Shown: one piece after another, positions 1 to 8,163 of the stretch
How positions within the stretch are numbered: position 1 is the first letter of the stretch
How the letters are laid out: each line of letters starts with the position of its first letter
Source: Bacteroidales bacterium
GTDB lineage: Bacteria; Bacteroidota; Bacteroidia; Bacteroidales; WCHB1-69
Assembly (NCBI GenBank): GCA_024685175.1
Contig: JAIKWD010000018.1
Span: forward strand, 1-64,000
DNA length: 64,000 bases
Direction of reading: 5' to 3'
Position numbers and translations under genes: made by a program
Notes under the pieces: model-generated
The model's database searches: none
Seen by the model: only the letters and a program-made list of their open reading frames with translations
What the model was told of the DNA's origin: nothing

Positions 1-1
1 C

Positions 2-580
2 TGGAAACCCTACCTTGATGGGGATAATCACGCTTGGGTAGGTGATCCGCTGTGGATGTATTACGAATTCTTGTACTCCATTGATGAGGATTGGTGGAAA
101 TATGAAGCGGAACCCAATGGCAAAACGCCGAAGGTTGAAGGACACTACGACTATGCACACGCCTTCAACTATGACCTCAAAGGCGCGCACCTCGACGTGT
201 ACGAAACCGGCACGATGGACTTCCACCCCGACGGCACCGCCCTCGACTCCGCCCGGCAAGTCTATATCGCCACCCTTCAGAATGGCAAGAAAGTGACGTG
301 GGTGTTCAACTACGTCAGCCCCAGCAAGTGGCGTCTGGAAGGGGAGGATTTCTACTTCGCCGGCATCAAGGAGAGTTTCCGAATGGAGTTAGTAGAGGCC
401 GACAAAGAGAAAGAGGACGAACTGACGCGTGAGATCATCAAGGTTGTCAGTGGCAGCATCGATTACGAATACAAGTTCCACCTCGACACGCTGATGGAGA
501 AGAAGCTGCAGTGGAGTTTTACCTACCGCGACGGTCACCGCGACACGTGGGAATTCTACCGCGCATTTTCACGTAATTAA
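2..580 (+). CDS. Hypothetical protein, 5' end outside the window
   Basis: The reading frame is open from the left edge (first full codon at 2), so the gene begins upstream; the first internal ATG at 56 is not necessarily the start. The visible 192 residues are rich in Trp, Tyr, Asp and Lys, with alternating polar and aromatic residues that suggest a beta-rich fold (for example DYEYKFHLDTL and WSFTYRDGHRDTWEFYR near the C-terminus). No membrane segment is visible in this part. I do not recognise a family; a lipocalin-like barrel is one possibility but is only a guess. It ends 20 bp before the next gene on the same strand, so the two may be co-transcribed. Confidence 0.75.
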   Translation, partial: WKPYLDGDNHAWVGDPLWMYYEFLYSIDEDWWKYEAEPNGKTPKVEGHYDYAHAFNYDLKGAHLDVYETGTMDFHPDGTALDSARQVYIATLQNGKKVTWVFNYVSPSKWRLEGEDFYFAGIKESFRMELVEADKEKEDELTREIIKVVSGSIDYEYKFHLDTLMEKKLQWSFTYRDGHRDTWEFYRAFSRN

Positions 581-600
581 AACACTAAACATCTTACGAT

Positions 601-1131
601 ATGGAAAACGTCAAGATTTATCATTCTTTGGGGAGAGACCCCGTTATCGCTGTCATTTGTTTTGTTATTGCCGGAATCTGCGAATTAATAGCCTTTGGGT
701 TATGGTTCCTAACTTGGGATGGAAGTATCCGATGGACACCCTTGATAATCGGGCTTTTCTGCTTGGGACTCGGACTCTCTTATGTGATTCCGTGGTGGAA
801 AGAAAAAAACAAAAAAATACCGTTTTTGGAGGTGACAGACGACAAAGTGATCATGAACAGCTTGAAAAGCTGGGAAATCCCCTTTTCAGAGGTGGAGGAG
901 TTCTTCTTCACGGATATCACCAAACAGTTGATAGGAATTCGCTATAAAGAAAATGCTGAAGCGCAAAAGTTGGAAAATGCCCATAGTGCCGGGAATGCCG
1001 TCCGCCAAATGAACAAGTGGCTCATCGGCGCTCAAGAGGGAATCCCCACCTACCGCTTGTCGATGAAGCCCCAGGAACTTTTTGACTTGCTGAATCAACG
1101 CTTGGAAACCTACCGCAGCACACACGCCTAA
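601..1131 (+). CDS. Small membrane protein, STM3941-like
   Basis: The protein has 176 residues. Two hydrophobic segments (about 16-37 and 47-65) are followed by a soluble domain of about 105 residues. The tail contains LEVTDDKVIMNSLKSWEIPF, which resembles the PH-like cytoplasmic domain of STM3941-type proteins; that resemblance is from memory and moderate. The pattern suggests an inner-membrane protein with its soluble domain in the cytoplasm. No catalytic residues are apparent. It lies 20 bp after the preceding unknown gene and 59 bp before an alpha/beta hydrolase on the same strand. Its function is unknown. Confidence 0.75.
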   Translation: MENVKIYHSLGRDPVIAVICFVIAGICELIAFGLWFLTWDGSIRWTPLIIGLFCLGLGLSYVIPWWKEKNKKIPFLEVTDDKVIMNSLKSWEIPFSEVEEFFFTDITKQLIGIRYKENAEAQKLENAHSAGNAVRQMNKWLIGAQEGIPTYRLSMKPQELFDLLNQRLETYRSTHA

Positions 1132-1190
1132 ATGTTCCGTCTTTCGTAATGACAAAATAGTACTTATACCAAAATATACAATTAACTCCT

Positions 1191-1943
1191 ATGGACTTCC
1201 ATATTTACGGTACACAAAACAAACCGATCCTCCTGTTGCTCCCTGGCCTAGGGGTGTCTCATGAGATTTTCCTTCCGCTAATGGAATTACTGAAGGAGGA
1301 TTTCAGCATCGTCACGGTGGATATTGACGGATTCCTGCTCGGCAAGCCCTCCCGTTTCACATCCGTTGATGACCAGGCCGTGCAGGCCATCCGCTACGTG
1401 CAGGAGAACCTCGGCGGACGGTTGGATGTCGCCTACGGGCTCTCGTTGGGTGGGAAAATTCTCTCGCGGATGTTGGAGCGCGACGAAATTGTCATCGACC
1501 ACGCCATTATGGATGCCGCGCCGCTGTTGCCGCTGCCCAAGTGGACGGTGGGACCGCTGCGCTACTACCAGGCCTTCAATGTCTGGACCTGCTACCACTG
1601 GACCGGCTTCTGGCGGTGGCTGTTCCACTCGCACTACTTCGATGTGCTGTTGGATGAGGTGAAGAAGGTGTTCCCTTCGGACAGAACCCGTGCCGTGCGA
1701 GAAGGATACAAATCCGTATATACCACCAAGTTGGAATCCATCCTCGGAGACGACATCCACTACTGGCACGGCACTAAGGAAGCCTTCGTGGCGAAGCCGC
1801 AGGCCAAGCACTTACTTACGCTCTGTCCGGAAGCGCACATGGAGGTCTTCCCGAAGATGAACCACGGCCAGCTATTGGTGGACCATCCGGAGGAGGTGGC
1901 GCGGAGGATTCGGGCGATGATTCTTTCCACTGAAAATCACTAA
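1191..1943 (+). CDS. Alpha/beta hydrolase
   Basis: A 250-residue alpha/beta-hydrolase fold protein. The N-terminus has the oxyanion-loop pattern LLLLPGLGVSHEIF (about 14-27). The nucleophile elbow is GLSLGG with Ser85, and a C-terminal MNHGQ supplies the likely catalytic histidine. There is no signal peptide, so it is probably cytoplasmic. The substrate cannot be read from sequence; esterase, thioesterase or lipase activity are all possible. It ends 3 bp before the prolyl oligopeptidase remnant, an odd juxtaposition because the remnant belongs to a different branch of the same superfamily. Confidence 0.8.
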   Translation: MDFHIYGTQNKPILLLLPGLGVSHEIFLPLMELLKEDFSIVTVDIDGFLLGKPSRFTSVDDQAVQAIRYVQENLGGRLDVAYGLSLGGKILSRMLERDEIVIDHAIMDAAPLLPLPKWTVGPLRYYQAFNVWTCYHWTGFWRWLFHSHYFDVLLDEVKKVFPSDRTRAVREGYKSVYTTKLESILGDDIHYWHGTKEAFVAKPQAKHLLTLCPEAHMEVFPKMNHGQLLVDHPEEVARRIRAMILSTENH

Positions 1944-1946
1944 GCA

Positions 1947-2348
1947 ATGATTTTTGAAAGGGGCCATAGAATCTCCGCTCCTTCCACCATCACAGGCCTC
2001 GAATCCCTCCGCTATGCCATTGAGCAGACAGACGAGGAACGGAGGATGTGGATGGAGATGTTCGAGTACCTCTACAAATACTCGCCGCTTCACTCTATCC
2101 AGAACGGAAAGGAGTATCCGGCCATCCTGGTGACCACTGCTGACCACGACGACCGTGTGGTGCCCGCGCACTCGTTCAAGTACGCGGCAGCGTTGCAGAA
2201 CAGCGACATCGGCGACCGCCCGCACCTCATCCGCATCGAGAGCAACGCGGGTCACGGCGGTGGCAAGCCTCTTGACAAGACCATCGAGGAGACGGTGGAC
2301 ATCTTCTCATTCATCTTCTTTAATATGGGTGTGGATGTGAAATACTAA
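1947..2348 (+). pseudogene. C-terminal remnant of a prolyl oligopeptidase (S9)
   Basis: This 133-residue frame matches only the end of an S9 prolyl oligopeptidase. It keeps the sequence before the catalytic Asp ([20 protein letters not shown]) and the motif around the catalytic His ([13 protein letters not shown]). A full enzyme is about 700 residues and has its nucleophile Ser in a GGSNGG-type motif; that Ser, the propeller and most of the catalytic domain are missing. Residues 1-30 do not resemble the family, so the ATG at 1947 is probably accidental. It is most simply a deletion remnant fused in position to the upstream hydrolase. An independent small protein is possible but unlikely. Confidence 0.7.
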
Positions 2349-2480
2349 CGCTGAGTTGAACCGTCGTCGTCTCGTATTCTCCGTGAAATGCTTTGAAAAC
2401 AAAACCCTTATCGATGAAGGCATCCACGAGCGTTTTTGTTGTAGAGATTGCAAAATTCATGGATGGATTGTAAAAAAAAA

Positions 2481-2516
2481 GTAGCGGCGCCACAATGTGA
2501 CGTCGCTACTTTTTTT
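2481..2516. terminator. Bidirectional intrinsic terminator
   Basis: A 9-bp stem (2481-2489 with 2501-2509, one G-U pair) is flanked by nine A on the left and seven T on the right. It can therefore end transcripts from both directions: the remnant on the plus strand and gcvT on the minus strand. Confidence 0.85.
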
Positions 2517-2533
2517 ACCATGTATTCTTCCGA

Positions 2534-3628
2534 TTACTCTGCTTTGTAGAACGGCATCTTCACGGTGACAGCCTTCAGCAGGCGGTTGCGCACCTTGATG
2601 AAGATTTCGGTGCCCGCTTTGGCGAACTCCTTCTTGATGAGTGCGGTGCCGATGCCCTTGTTGACGGACGGTCCGAAGGTGCCGGAACGAACTTCGCCGA
2701 TGAGGTTGCCCTCAGCGTCGCATACTTCATAGCCGTTTCTCGGAATGCCGCGGTCGATGAGCTCGAAACCGGCAATTCTGCGGGTCACGCCGTTTGCTTT
2801 AAGGTCTTCCATGAACTTGCGGTCGATGAAGTCCTTGCCGTCCACGAACTTGGTGATCCAGCCGAGACCTGCCTCGATGGGGGAGATGGTGTCGTCAATC
2901 TCGTGGCCGTAAAGGCAGAAGCCCATTTCGAGACGGAGGGTGTCGCGAGCGCCTAGACCGATGGGCTTGATGTCGAACTCGGCACCAGCCTCAAAGACGG
3001 CGTCCCAGATCTGCATGGCAACTTCGTTGGGGAAATAGATCTCGCAACCGCCAGAGCCAGTATAGCCTGTGGTGGAGAAGAGAATATTGTCGAAACCGGC
3101 GAACTTGATGATCTTGTTGGTGTAGTATTCCATATCGATGACAGAGGCGTCGGTCAACTTCTGCATTGCTTTGAGGGCGAGCGGACCTTGAACGGCCAAC
3201 TGGGAGATGTTGTCGGAGATGTTCTCGATCTCGGCGCCGAACTCCTTGTTCTGTTCCACGACCCAAGCCCAGTCTTTGTCGATGTTGGCGGCGTTCACCA
3301 CGAGGAGATAGTCTTCGTCGTGCAGGTTATAGACCAAGAGGTCGTCCACGATGCCACCCTTGCCGTTGGGAAAGCAGGAGTACTGCACCTTGCCGGGGAA
3401 GAGGGCTGCCACGTCGTTGGTGGTGATGCGTTGCAGCAAGGCCAGGGCTTTGGGGCCCTTGACGGTGAACTCACCCATGTGGGAGACGTCGAAGACGCCG
3501 ACTTTGTTTCTTACCTGAAGGTGCTCGTTGGTGATGGTGTCGTATTGGATCGGCATATAGTATCCTGCGAACTCTTCCATCTTGGCTCCGAGCTTCTCGT
3601 GTGTTGCTCTGTAAACGGTTTCTTTCAT
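2534..3628 (-). CDS. gcvT: Glycine cleavage system T protein (aminomethyltransferase)
   Basis: GcvT transfers the aminomethyl carbon from the H-protein lipoyl arm to tetrahydrofolate, forming 5,10-methylene-THF and ammonia. The protein is 364 residues from the ATG at 3628, close to the usual size. Family signatures include [20 protein letters not shown] and [14 protein letters not shown] longer in-frame reading to 3673 runs into the promoter region and lacks homology, so it is not used. The gene stands alone, without gcvH or gcvP next to it. It is transcribed from a clear TATCTTTGC element and ends at a bidirectional hairpin. It is divergent from rnfD. Confidence 0.95.
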   Translation of the reverse strand: MKETVYRATHEKLGAKMEEFAGYYMPIQYDTITNEHLQVRNKVGVFDVSHMGEFTVKGPKALALLQRITTNDVAALFPGKVQYSCFPNGKGGIVDDLLVYNLHDEDYLLVVNAANIDKDWAWVVEQNKEFGAEIENISDNISQLAVQGPLALKAMQKLTDASVIDMEYYTNKIIKFAGFDNILFSTTGYTGSGGCEIYFPNEVAMQIWDAVFEAGAEFDIKPIGLGARDTLRLEMGFCLYGHEIDDTISPIEAGLGWITKFVDGKDFIDRKFMEDLKANGVTRRIAGFELIDRGIPRNGYEVCDAEGNLIGEVRSGTFGPSVNKGIGTALIKKEFAKAGTEIFIKVRNRLLKAVTVKMPFYKAE

Positions 3629-3669
3629 AATGGTGTATGTTTTAAATTGATAAATGCGTTTAAACGGGT

Positions 3670-3678
3670 GCAAAGATA
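3670..3678 (-). promoter_or_regulatory. Bacteroidota -7 element of gcvT
   Basis: TATCTTTGC reads on the minus strand, 41 bp upstream of the gcvT ATG, matching the TAnnTTTG consensus. No convincing -33 box is seen, because the upstream side is occupied by a heptad repeat. Confidence 0.7.
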
Positions 3679-3687
3679 CAAAAAAAA

Positions 3688-3722
3688 GCAGATGGCAGAT
3701 AGCAGATAGACGTTAGCAAATT
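3688..3722. repeat. Degenerate 7-bp tandem repeat (heptad array)
   Basis: Five consecutive 7-mers: GCAGATG, GCAGATA, GCAGATA, GACGTTA, GCAAATT. The array lies between the divergent gcvT and rnfD promoters. It is one of several intergenic arrays in this window that share a 7-bp period. Confidence 0.75.
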
Positions 3723-3730
3723 TTTTATGA

Positions 3731-3763
3731 TTTTGACGTTTTATTCAAAATTTGTATCTTTGC
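3731..3763 (+). promoter_or_regulatory. Promoter of the rnfDGEA operon
   Basis: TTTTG at 3731-3735 (-33 box) and TATCTTTGC at 3755-3763 (-7 box) are separated by 19 bp, the canonical Bacteroidota spacing. It lies 50 bp upstream of the rnfD ATG, so this operon is transcribed starting from rnfD. Confidence 0.85.
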
Positions 3764-3813
3764 AAGTTTTTAAAAAATCATTGAGATAAAGAGTAAAAAA
3801 TAAATATAGAACA

Positions 3814-4770
3814 ATGAACAGATTACTAAATGTTTCCGGTTCTCCCCACGTCCACAGCGATGATTCCGTCAAGAAGATCATGTGGTCGGTGGTGATAGCC
3901 CTGATGCCGGCTTTTGCAGTGTCCATCTTCTATTTTGGGCTTCCGGTAATTATCCTCACTTTGGTGTCCGTGGGCTGTTGCGTCCTGTTCGAGTACTTGG
4001 TCCAGCGTTTCATAATGAAGGTGAAGCCGACGATCAGCGACGGGTCTGCAGTGGTGACGGGTGTGCTGTTGGCTTTCAACGTGCCGGCCAATCTTCCGAT
4101 TTGGATGATGGTGGTGGGCGCTTTGGTGGCCATCTGCATTGCCAAGATGCCCTTTGGCGGTTTGGGTCATAACCCCTTCAACCCCGCTTTGGTGGCCCGC
4201 GTGTTCCTGCTCATCTCTTTCCCGGTGGCGATGACCTCCTGGCCGGTGCCGACGCCCATCTGGGGCTTCACCGATGCCATCACGGGACCCACACCGCTCG
4301 GTATTCTCAAAGAAGGCTCCGCCGTTGAAATGCCTACCTATATGAATATGTTGGTAGGACAGATGGGCGGCAGTTTCGGCGAAGTATCCGCTATTGCACT
4401 GCTCATCGGTGCCGTGTTCTTGCTGATCCGCAAGGTCATCACCTGGCACATCCCCGTTTCGTTCATCCTCACCGTGTTCGTGTTCGCCGGCATCTTCTGG
4501 CTCATCGACCCGTCACAATATGCCAATCCGTTCTTCCACGTGTTGGCAGGCGGCCTCATCCTCGGCGCTTGCTTTATGGCTACCGATATGGTGACCTCGC
4601 CCGTCACGCCGTGGGGTATGATCGTGTTCGGCTGCGGCTGCGGTCTGCTTACCATCATCATCCGTATGTTCGGTGCCTACCCAGAAGGCGTGTCCTTCTC
4701 CATCTTGATTATGAACGCCCTCGTGCCGCTCATCAACAAGGCCTTCAAACCCAAAACATACGCCAAATAA
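3814..4770 (+). CDS. rnfD: Ion-translocating Rnf complex subunit D
   Basis: RnfD is a membrane subunit of the Rnf complex, which couples ferredoxin:NAD+ oxidoreduction to Na+ or H+ export across the inner membrane. The 318-residue protein has eight to ten hydrophobic segments. It contains the NqrB/RnfD signatures FGGLGHNPFNPALVARVF and ACFMATDMVTSPVTPWG. Thr160 in DAITGPTPLG fits the site of covalent FMN attachment. It is the first gene of a run rnfD-rnfG-rnfE-rnfA. Usually rnfB and rnfC precede it, but here a promoter and the divergent gcvT lie directly upstream. Confidence 0.93.
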   Translation: MNRLLNVSGSPHVHSDDSVKKIMWSVVIALMPAFAVSIFYFGLPVIILTLVSVGCCVLFEYLVQRFIMKVKPTISDGSAVVTGVLLAFNVPANLPIWMMVVGALVAICIAKMPFGGLGHNPFNPALVARVFLLISFPVAMTSWPVPTPIWGFTDAITGPTPLGILKEGSAVEMPTYMNMLVGQMGGSFGEVSAIALLIGAVFLLIRKVITWHIPVSFILTVFVFAGIFWLIDPSQYANPFFHVLAGGLILGACFMATDMVTSPVTPWGMIVFGCGCGLLTIIIRMFGAYPEGVSFSILIMNALVPLINKAFKPKTYAK

Positions 4771-4788
4771 CCTTAAAACATTTTGGAT

Positions 4789-5379
4789 ATGACTGAGAAA
4801 AAAGAAGCATCATTAATAAAGTTGGTGGTTGTGCTGACCGCCATAGCCTTGGTGGCAGGTCTCGCCTTGACGGGTGTGTACGCGCTGACCAAGGGCCCCA
4901 TCGATTTGTCACAGAAACAGAAAAAAGACAAGGCCCTGAACGATGTGTTGCCTGGCTTTACCGGCACCATTTCCGATACCGTCATCAACTATGAGGGCGA
5001 CGACATCCTTGTGCATCGTGCTTATGAAAAGGATGGTACCTTCTTCGGTGCTGGTGTTGAGACGTTTACCAAGAAGGCCTTTGCCGGTCGCTTCGACCTG
5101 ATGGTGGGCTTTGATTCTGCTGGTGTCATCCTCAATACTGAGGTCATCAAGGCTGGTGAGACACCTGGCTTGGGCGACAAGATCAACAAGAACAAGAGTG
5201 ACTTTGCAAAGCAGTTCAATGCCCAAGATCCTGCTGAATATAAGTTGCAGGTTACCAAGGACGGCGGTGACGTTGACGCCATCACGGCAGCCACCATCTC
5301 CTCGCGTGCATACTGCGACGCGGTGCAAAGAGCTTACAATGTTTTTATGAAAGAAGTAAAGGAGGCCTCCAATGAGTAA
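4789..5379 (+). CDS. rnfG: Ion-translocating Rnf complex subunit G
   Basis: RnfG is a flavoprotein subunit with one N-terminal membrane anchor (about 10-33) and a periplasmic FMN-binding domain. The motif GETPGLGDKI (123-132) and the flavinylation motif DAITAATISS are typical, with Thr169 as the likely FMN-linked residue. I chose the ATG at 4789, which gives 196 residues; a TTG two codons upstream is less likely. The gene overlaps rnfE by 8 bp, suggesting translational coupling. Confidence 0.93.
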   Translation: MTEKKEASLIKLVVVLTAIALVAGLALTGVYALTKGPIDLSQKQKKDKALNDVLPGFTGTISDTVINYEGDDILVHRAYEKDGTFFGAGVETFTKKAFAGRFDLMVGFDSAGVILNTEVIKAGETPGLGDKINKNKSDFAKQFNAQDPAEYKLQVTKDGGDVDAITAATISSRAYCDAVQRAYNVFMKEVKEASNE

Positions 5380-5995
5380 AGCTAAGATTTTAACCAAAGG
5401 ATTTTTCAAGGAGAATCCGAGCCTCATTCTGGTGCTCGGTATGTGTCCGACCTTGGCCGTCACCACCTCGGTGAACAACGCGCTCGGTATGGGCGCCGCC
5501 ACCACCTTCGTGCTGTTGATGTCCAATATGATCATCTCCGCGTTGAAGAACATCATCCCCGACAAGGTGCGTATTCCGTGTTTTATCGTCATCATTGCCA
5601 CATTCGTGAGTATGATAGACTTGATTATCCAGGGCTTCCTTCCCGCTTTGTCCGAGAGTCTTGGCGTGTTTATCCCGTTGATTGTGGTCAACTGCATTGT
5701 GTTGGGTCGTGCGGAAGCCTTCGCCAGCAAGAATACTGTATTCGACTCCCTTCTCGATGGTCTTGGAATGGGCATCGGCTTCACCATCTCGTTGGTGCTC
5801 GTCGCTGCCGTGCGTGAGATCCTCGGTGCGGGTTCGTTTATGGGTATGCAGTTTATCCCGTCACACTATAATATATTGTTGTTCGTGCTGGCTCCCGGCG
5901 CCTTCATCGTGCTCGGCTTCGTGATGGCCGCCGTGCGTCAGATCGTTAACAAGGTGGAAGCCAAGCGCAAGGCAAAGGCCGTTTGTGCCAAGTAA
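5372..5995 (+). CDS. rnfE: Ion-translocating Rnf complex subunit E
   Basis: RnfE is an integral membrane subunit with six predicted transmembrane segments in 207 residues. The signatures LVLGMCPTLAVTTSVNNALGMG and LIVVNCIVLGRAEAFASKN are characteristic of the RnfA/RnfE/NqrD/NqrE family. It carries one of the conserved membrane cysteines (Cys in GMCPTLA). It overlaps the end of rnfG by 8 bp and is followed 33 bp later by rnfA. The basic C-terminal tail is probably cytoplasmic. Confidence 0.94.
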   Translation: MSKAKILTKGFFKENPSLILVLGMCPTLAVTTSVNNALGMGAATTFVLLMSNMIISALKNIIPDKVRIPCFIVIIATFVSMIDLIIQGFLPALSESLGVFIPLIVVNCIVLGRAEAFASKNTVFDSLLDGLGMGIGFTISLVLVAAVREILGAGSFMGMQFIPSHYNILLFVLAPGAFIVLGFVMAAVRQIVNKVEAKRKAKAVCAK

Positions 5996-6028
5996 TTTTA
6001 TTGTCAAACCTTTAGAGCTTAAAGAATT

Positions 6029-6619
6029 ATGGAATATATTTTAATGATTATCGGAGCGGTATTGGTCAACAACATCATCTTGGTGCAGTTCCTCGGCATT
6101 TGCCCTTTCCTCGGTGTGTCAAGCAAGGTGAATACCGCCGCAGGTATGGGTGTAGCCGTCATCTTCGTCATGGCACTGGCCACTTTGGTGACATCTGCCC
6201 TCCAAAAATATGTGTTGGTCCCGCTGAACATTACGTTTTTGCAGACTATTGTCTTCATCTTGGTCATCGCCTCTTTGGTGCAGATGGTCGAGATTATGCT
6301 CAAGAAACTGAGCCCATCGCTGTACAAGGCATTGGGCGTCTATCTGCCGTTGATCACCACCAACTGCGCCGTGCTTGGTATCGCCATTAAGGTGACCGAG
6401 CAGCCGCTGATTGCCGCCCACGGGTTCTCCGTCATCGATAGTACCATCTATGCGGTGGCCATTGCCATCGGCTTTACGCTGGCTATCGTCATCTTTGCCG
6501 GCCTTCGTGAGCAAATGGAACTGGTGGACGTCCCCAAAGGAATGAAAGGCGTGCCTATCGCCCTCATCACCGCCGGTATTCTCGCTATGGCATTTATGGG
6601 ATTCCAAAATCTGGTGTAA
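6029..6619 (+). CDS. rnfA: Ion-translocating Rnf complex subunit A
   Basis: RnfA is the membrane partner of RnfE; together they form a pseudo-symmetric pair thought to hold an iron-sulfur centre in the membrane. The 196-residue protein has six transmembrane segments. It has the conserved VNNIILVQFLGICPFLGVSS near the N-terminus and YLPLITTNCAVLGIA in the middle, each with the key cysteine. It is the last gene of the cluster and is followed by a strong hairpin terminator. Confidence 0.95.
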   Translation: MEYILMIIGAVLVNNIILVQFLGICPFLGVSSKVNTAAGMGVAVIFVMALATLVTSALQKYVLVPLNITFLQTIVFILVIASLVQMVEIMLKKLSPSLYKALGVYLPLITTNCAVLGIAIKVTEQPLIAAHGFSVIDSTIYAVAIAIGFTLAIVIFAGLREQMELVDVPKGMKGVPIALITAGILAMAFMGFQNLV

Positions 6620-6644
6620 AAAAAATCACGCTATACATCAAAGC

Positions 6645-6677
6645 GCGCCGTGTTCTAACGAATACGGCGCTTTTTTT
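6645..6677 (+). terminator. Intrinsic terminator of the rnf operon
   Basis: A 9-bp stem (6645-6653 with 6662-6670, one G-U pair) with an 8-nt loop is followed by seven T. It lies 26 bp after the rnfA stop codon. Confidence 0.88.
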
Positions 6678-6717
6678 GGACGTCGAATGCGTCCCCCAAC
6701 CCCTCACCAGAGTAATG

Positions 6718-8154
6718 CTAACTCCAAACTCCAAACTCCTCAAACATCTTCTCCTCGAAGTTGATGAGGTACACGTTCTGTGTGCTTCGCGTCACTGCAG
6801 TGTAGAGCCAGCGTATGTATTCCCGATCCAGGTTCTCCTCGGTCAGATAGCCCTGATCGATGAGCACGTTCTTCCATTGGCCGCCTTGCGTCTTGTGGCA
6901 CGTGAGCGAGTAGGCAAACTTCACCTGCACGGCGTTGAGATGCGGGCTGTTCTTGATCTTAAGGAACCGTGCCCGCTTGTTGACGATGTCTTCATAGTCT
7001 TCCGCCACCGCTTGATAGAGCCGTTGGTTGTCCTCGTAGGGTAGGGATGGACCGTCCACTTCCAGACTCTCCAGTATGATCTTGATGTCGATGTCGGGAT
7101 AGTTGGGGTAGTCGCACAGTCGGACGGTGACGTCGGCGAAGTTGAAGCCGTAGATTTCCTGTTGTTTGTGGATAGCCATCACCTCCATAATGTCGCCGTT
7201 GGCGATGAATCCCACCTCGGAGGTCTCGTCCACCCAGTAGTAGTTGTTCTTGACGGCCATCAGGTAGTCGCCGGTAGCGAGGCGGTTTTCGCGATATAGG
7301 ACGCGACTGCGAATCTCATTGTTGAAGAGTCGGGCGCGCTTGTTGGAGCGAGTGATGGCCACGATCTCGTCGCAGTCGTAGTGGTTGTAGAGGTTGTTGA
7401 GCAAGTCTTCGAGTTCGCCGCCGGGCACACGCGCGAAGTCGGCGAAGGGCTTACGGCTGAAGAAGGGGAACCCGATGTCGCCGTCGTTGAGTCTGTTGCG
7501 CAGCAGGGTGGCGTTGTAGAGAATGCCGGAGTCGAGGGTCTGGCGCACCACGTCGGTGAGGCGTGCGCCGCGGATGTGCAGGTCGTAGCGATGGTGCAAG
7601 TACTCGGCGTCGAGGGCGGGACTCTCGGTGGCGTGCACGGGTGGCAACTGCGCATCGTCTCCGATGAAGAGCATCCTATTGTGCGGGGCGCCGTTCACGT
7701 ACTCGATGAGGTCGTCCAGCAGACTGCCCATCCCTGGCAGTTCGCCCATCGGCGACTCGGCCGAGATCATCGAGGCCTCGTCCACGATGAAGAGCGTGTG
7801 GCTGTACTTGTTCTCCTTGCGGAAGAACTGGCGGATGCCGTTGCGCGTGCCCAACCGGTAGATCCACTTATGGATGGTGTAGGCCTTGCGACCTGCGTAT
7901 TGGGAGATGACCTTGGCGGCACGCCCGGTGGGAGCCAGGATCACCGTTTGCACCTTCAGCTCCTCCAAGGCACGAATCAGCGCGCTTACCAAGCTGGTCT
8001 TGCCCGTGCCTGCGTAGCCCTGCAGGATGAAGAGGAACTGCTCGCCGCGCTCGAAAATGAAACTCGCCAAGGCCTCCATCGCCACGCGCTGGCTGTCGGT
8101 GGGCTCGAACCCGAACTGGGCTTGCAGTCGTTTTAGGAAATCCTTTTGTGTCAT
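6718..8154 (-). CDS. RecD/Dda-like superfamily 1 DNA helicase
   Basis: A 478-residue ATP-dependent helicase. Walker A is GYAGTGKT (46-53), followed by APTGRAAKVIS and the DEAS Walker B (125-128). The C-terminal UvrD_C_2-type block has YSLTCHKTQGGQW and YTAVTRS. It is much shorter than RecD2 and resembles the stand-alone helicases common in Bacteroidota, probably acting in DNA repair or fork processing. I use the ATG at 8154; an upstream TTG at 8163 is less likely. It starts 9 bp after the birA stop, forming an operon birA-helicase. Its last codons are made of a 7-bp repeat (GAGTTTG, GAGTTTG, GAGTTAG) that supplies the stop. Confidence 0.85.
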   Translation of the reverse strand: MTQKDFLKRLQAQFGFEPTDSQRVAMEALASFIFERGEQFLFILQGYAGTGKTSLVSALIRALEELKVQTVILAPTGRAAKVISQYAGRKAYTIHKWIYRLGTRNGIRQFFRKENKYSHTLFIVDEASMISAESPMGELPGMGSLLDDLIEYVNGAPHNRMLFIGDDAQLPPVHATESPALDAEYLHHRYDLHIRGARLTDVVRQTLDSGILYNATLLRNRLNDGDIGFPFFSRKPFADFARVPGGELEDLLNNLYNHYDCDEIVAITRSNKRARLFNNEIRSRVLYRENRLATGDYLMAVKNNYYWVDETSEVGFIANGDIMEVMAIHKQQEIYGFNFADVTVRLCDYPNYPDIDIKIILESLEVDGPSLPYEDNQRLYQAVAEDYEDIVNKRARFLKIKNSPHLNAVQVKFAYSLTCHKTQGGQWKNVLIDQGYLTEENLDREYIRWLYTAVTRSTQNVYLINFEEKMFEEFGVWS

Positions 8155-8163
8155 TGTCGTCAA

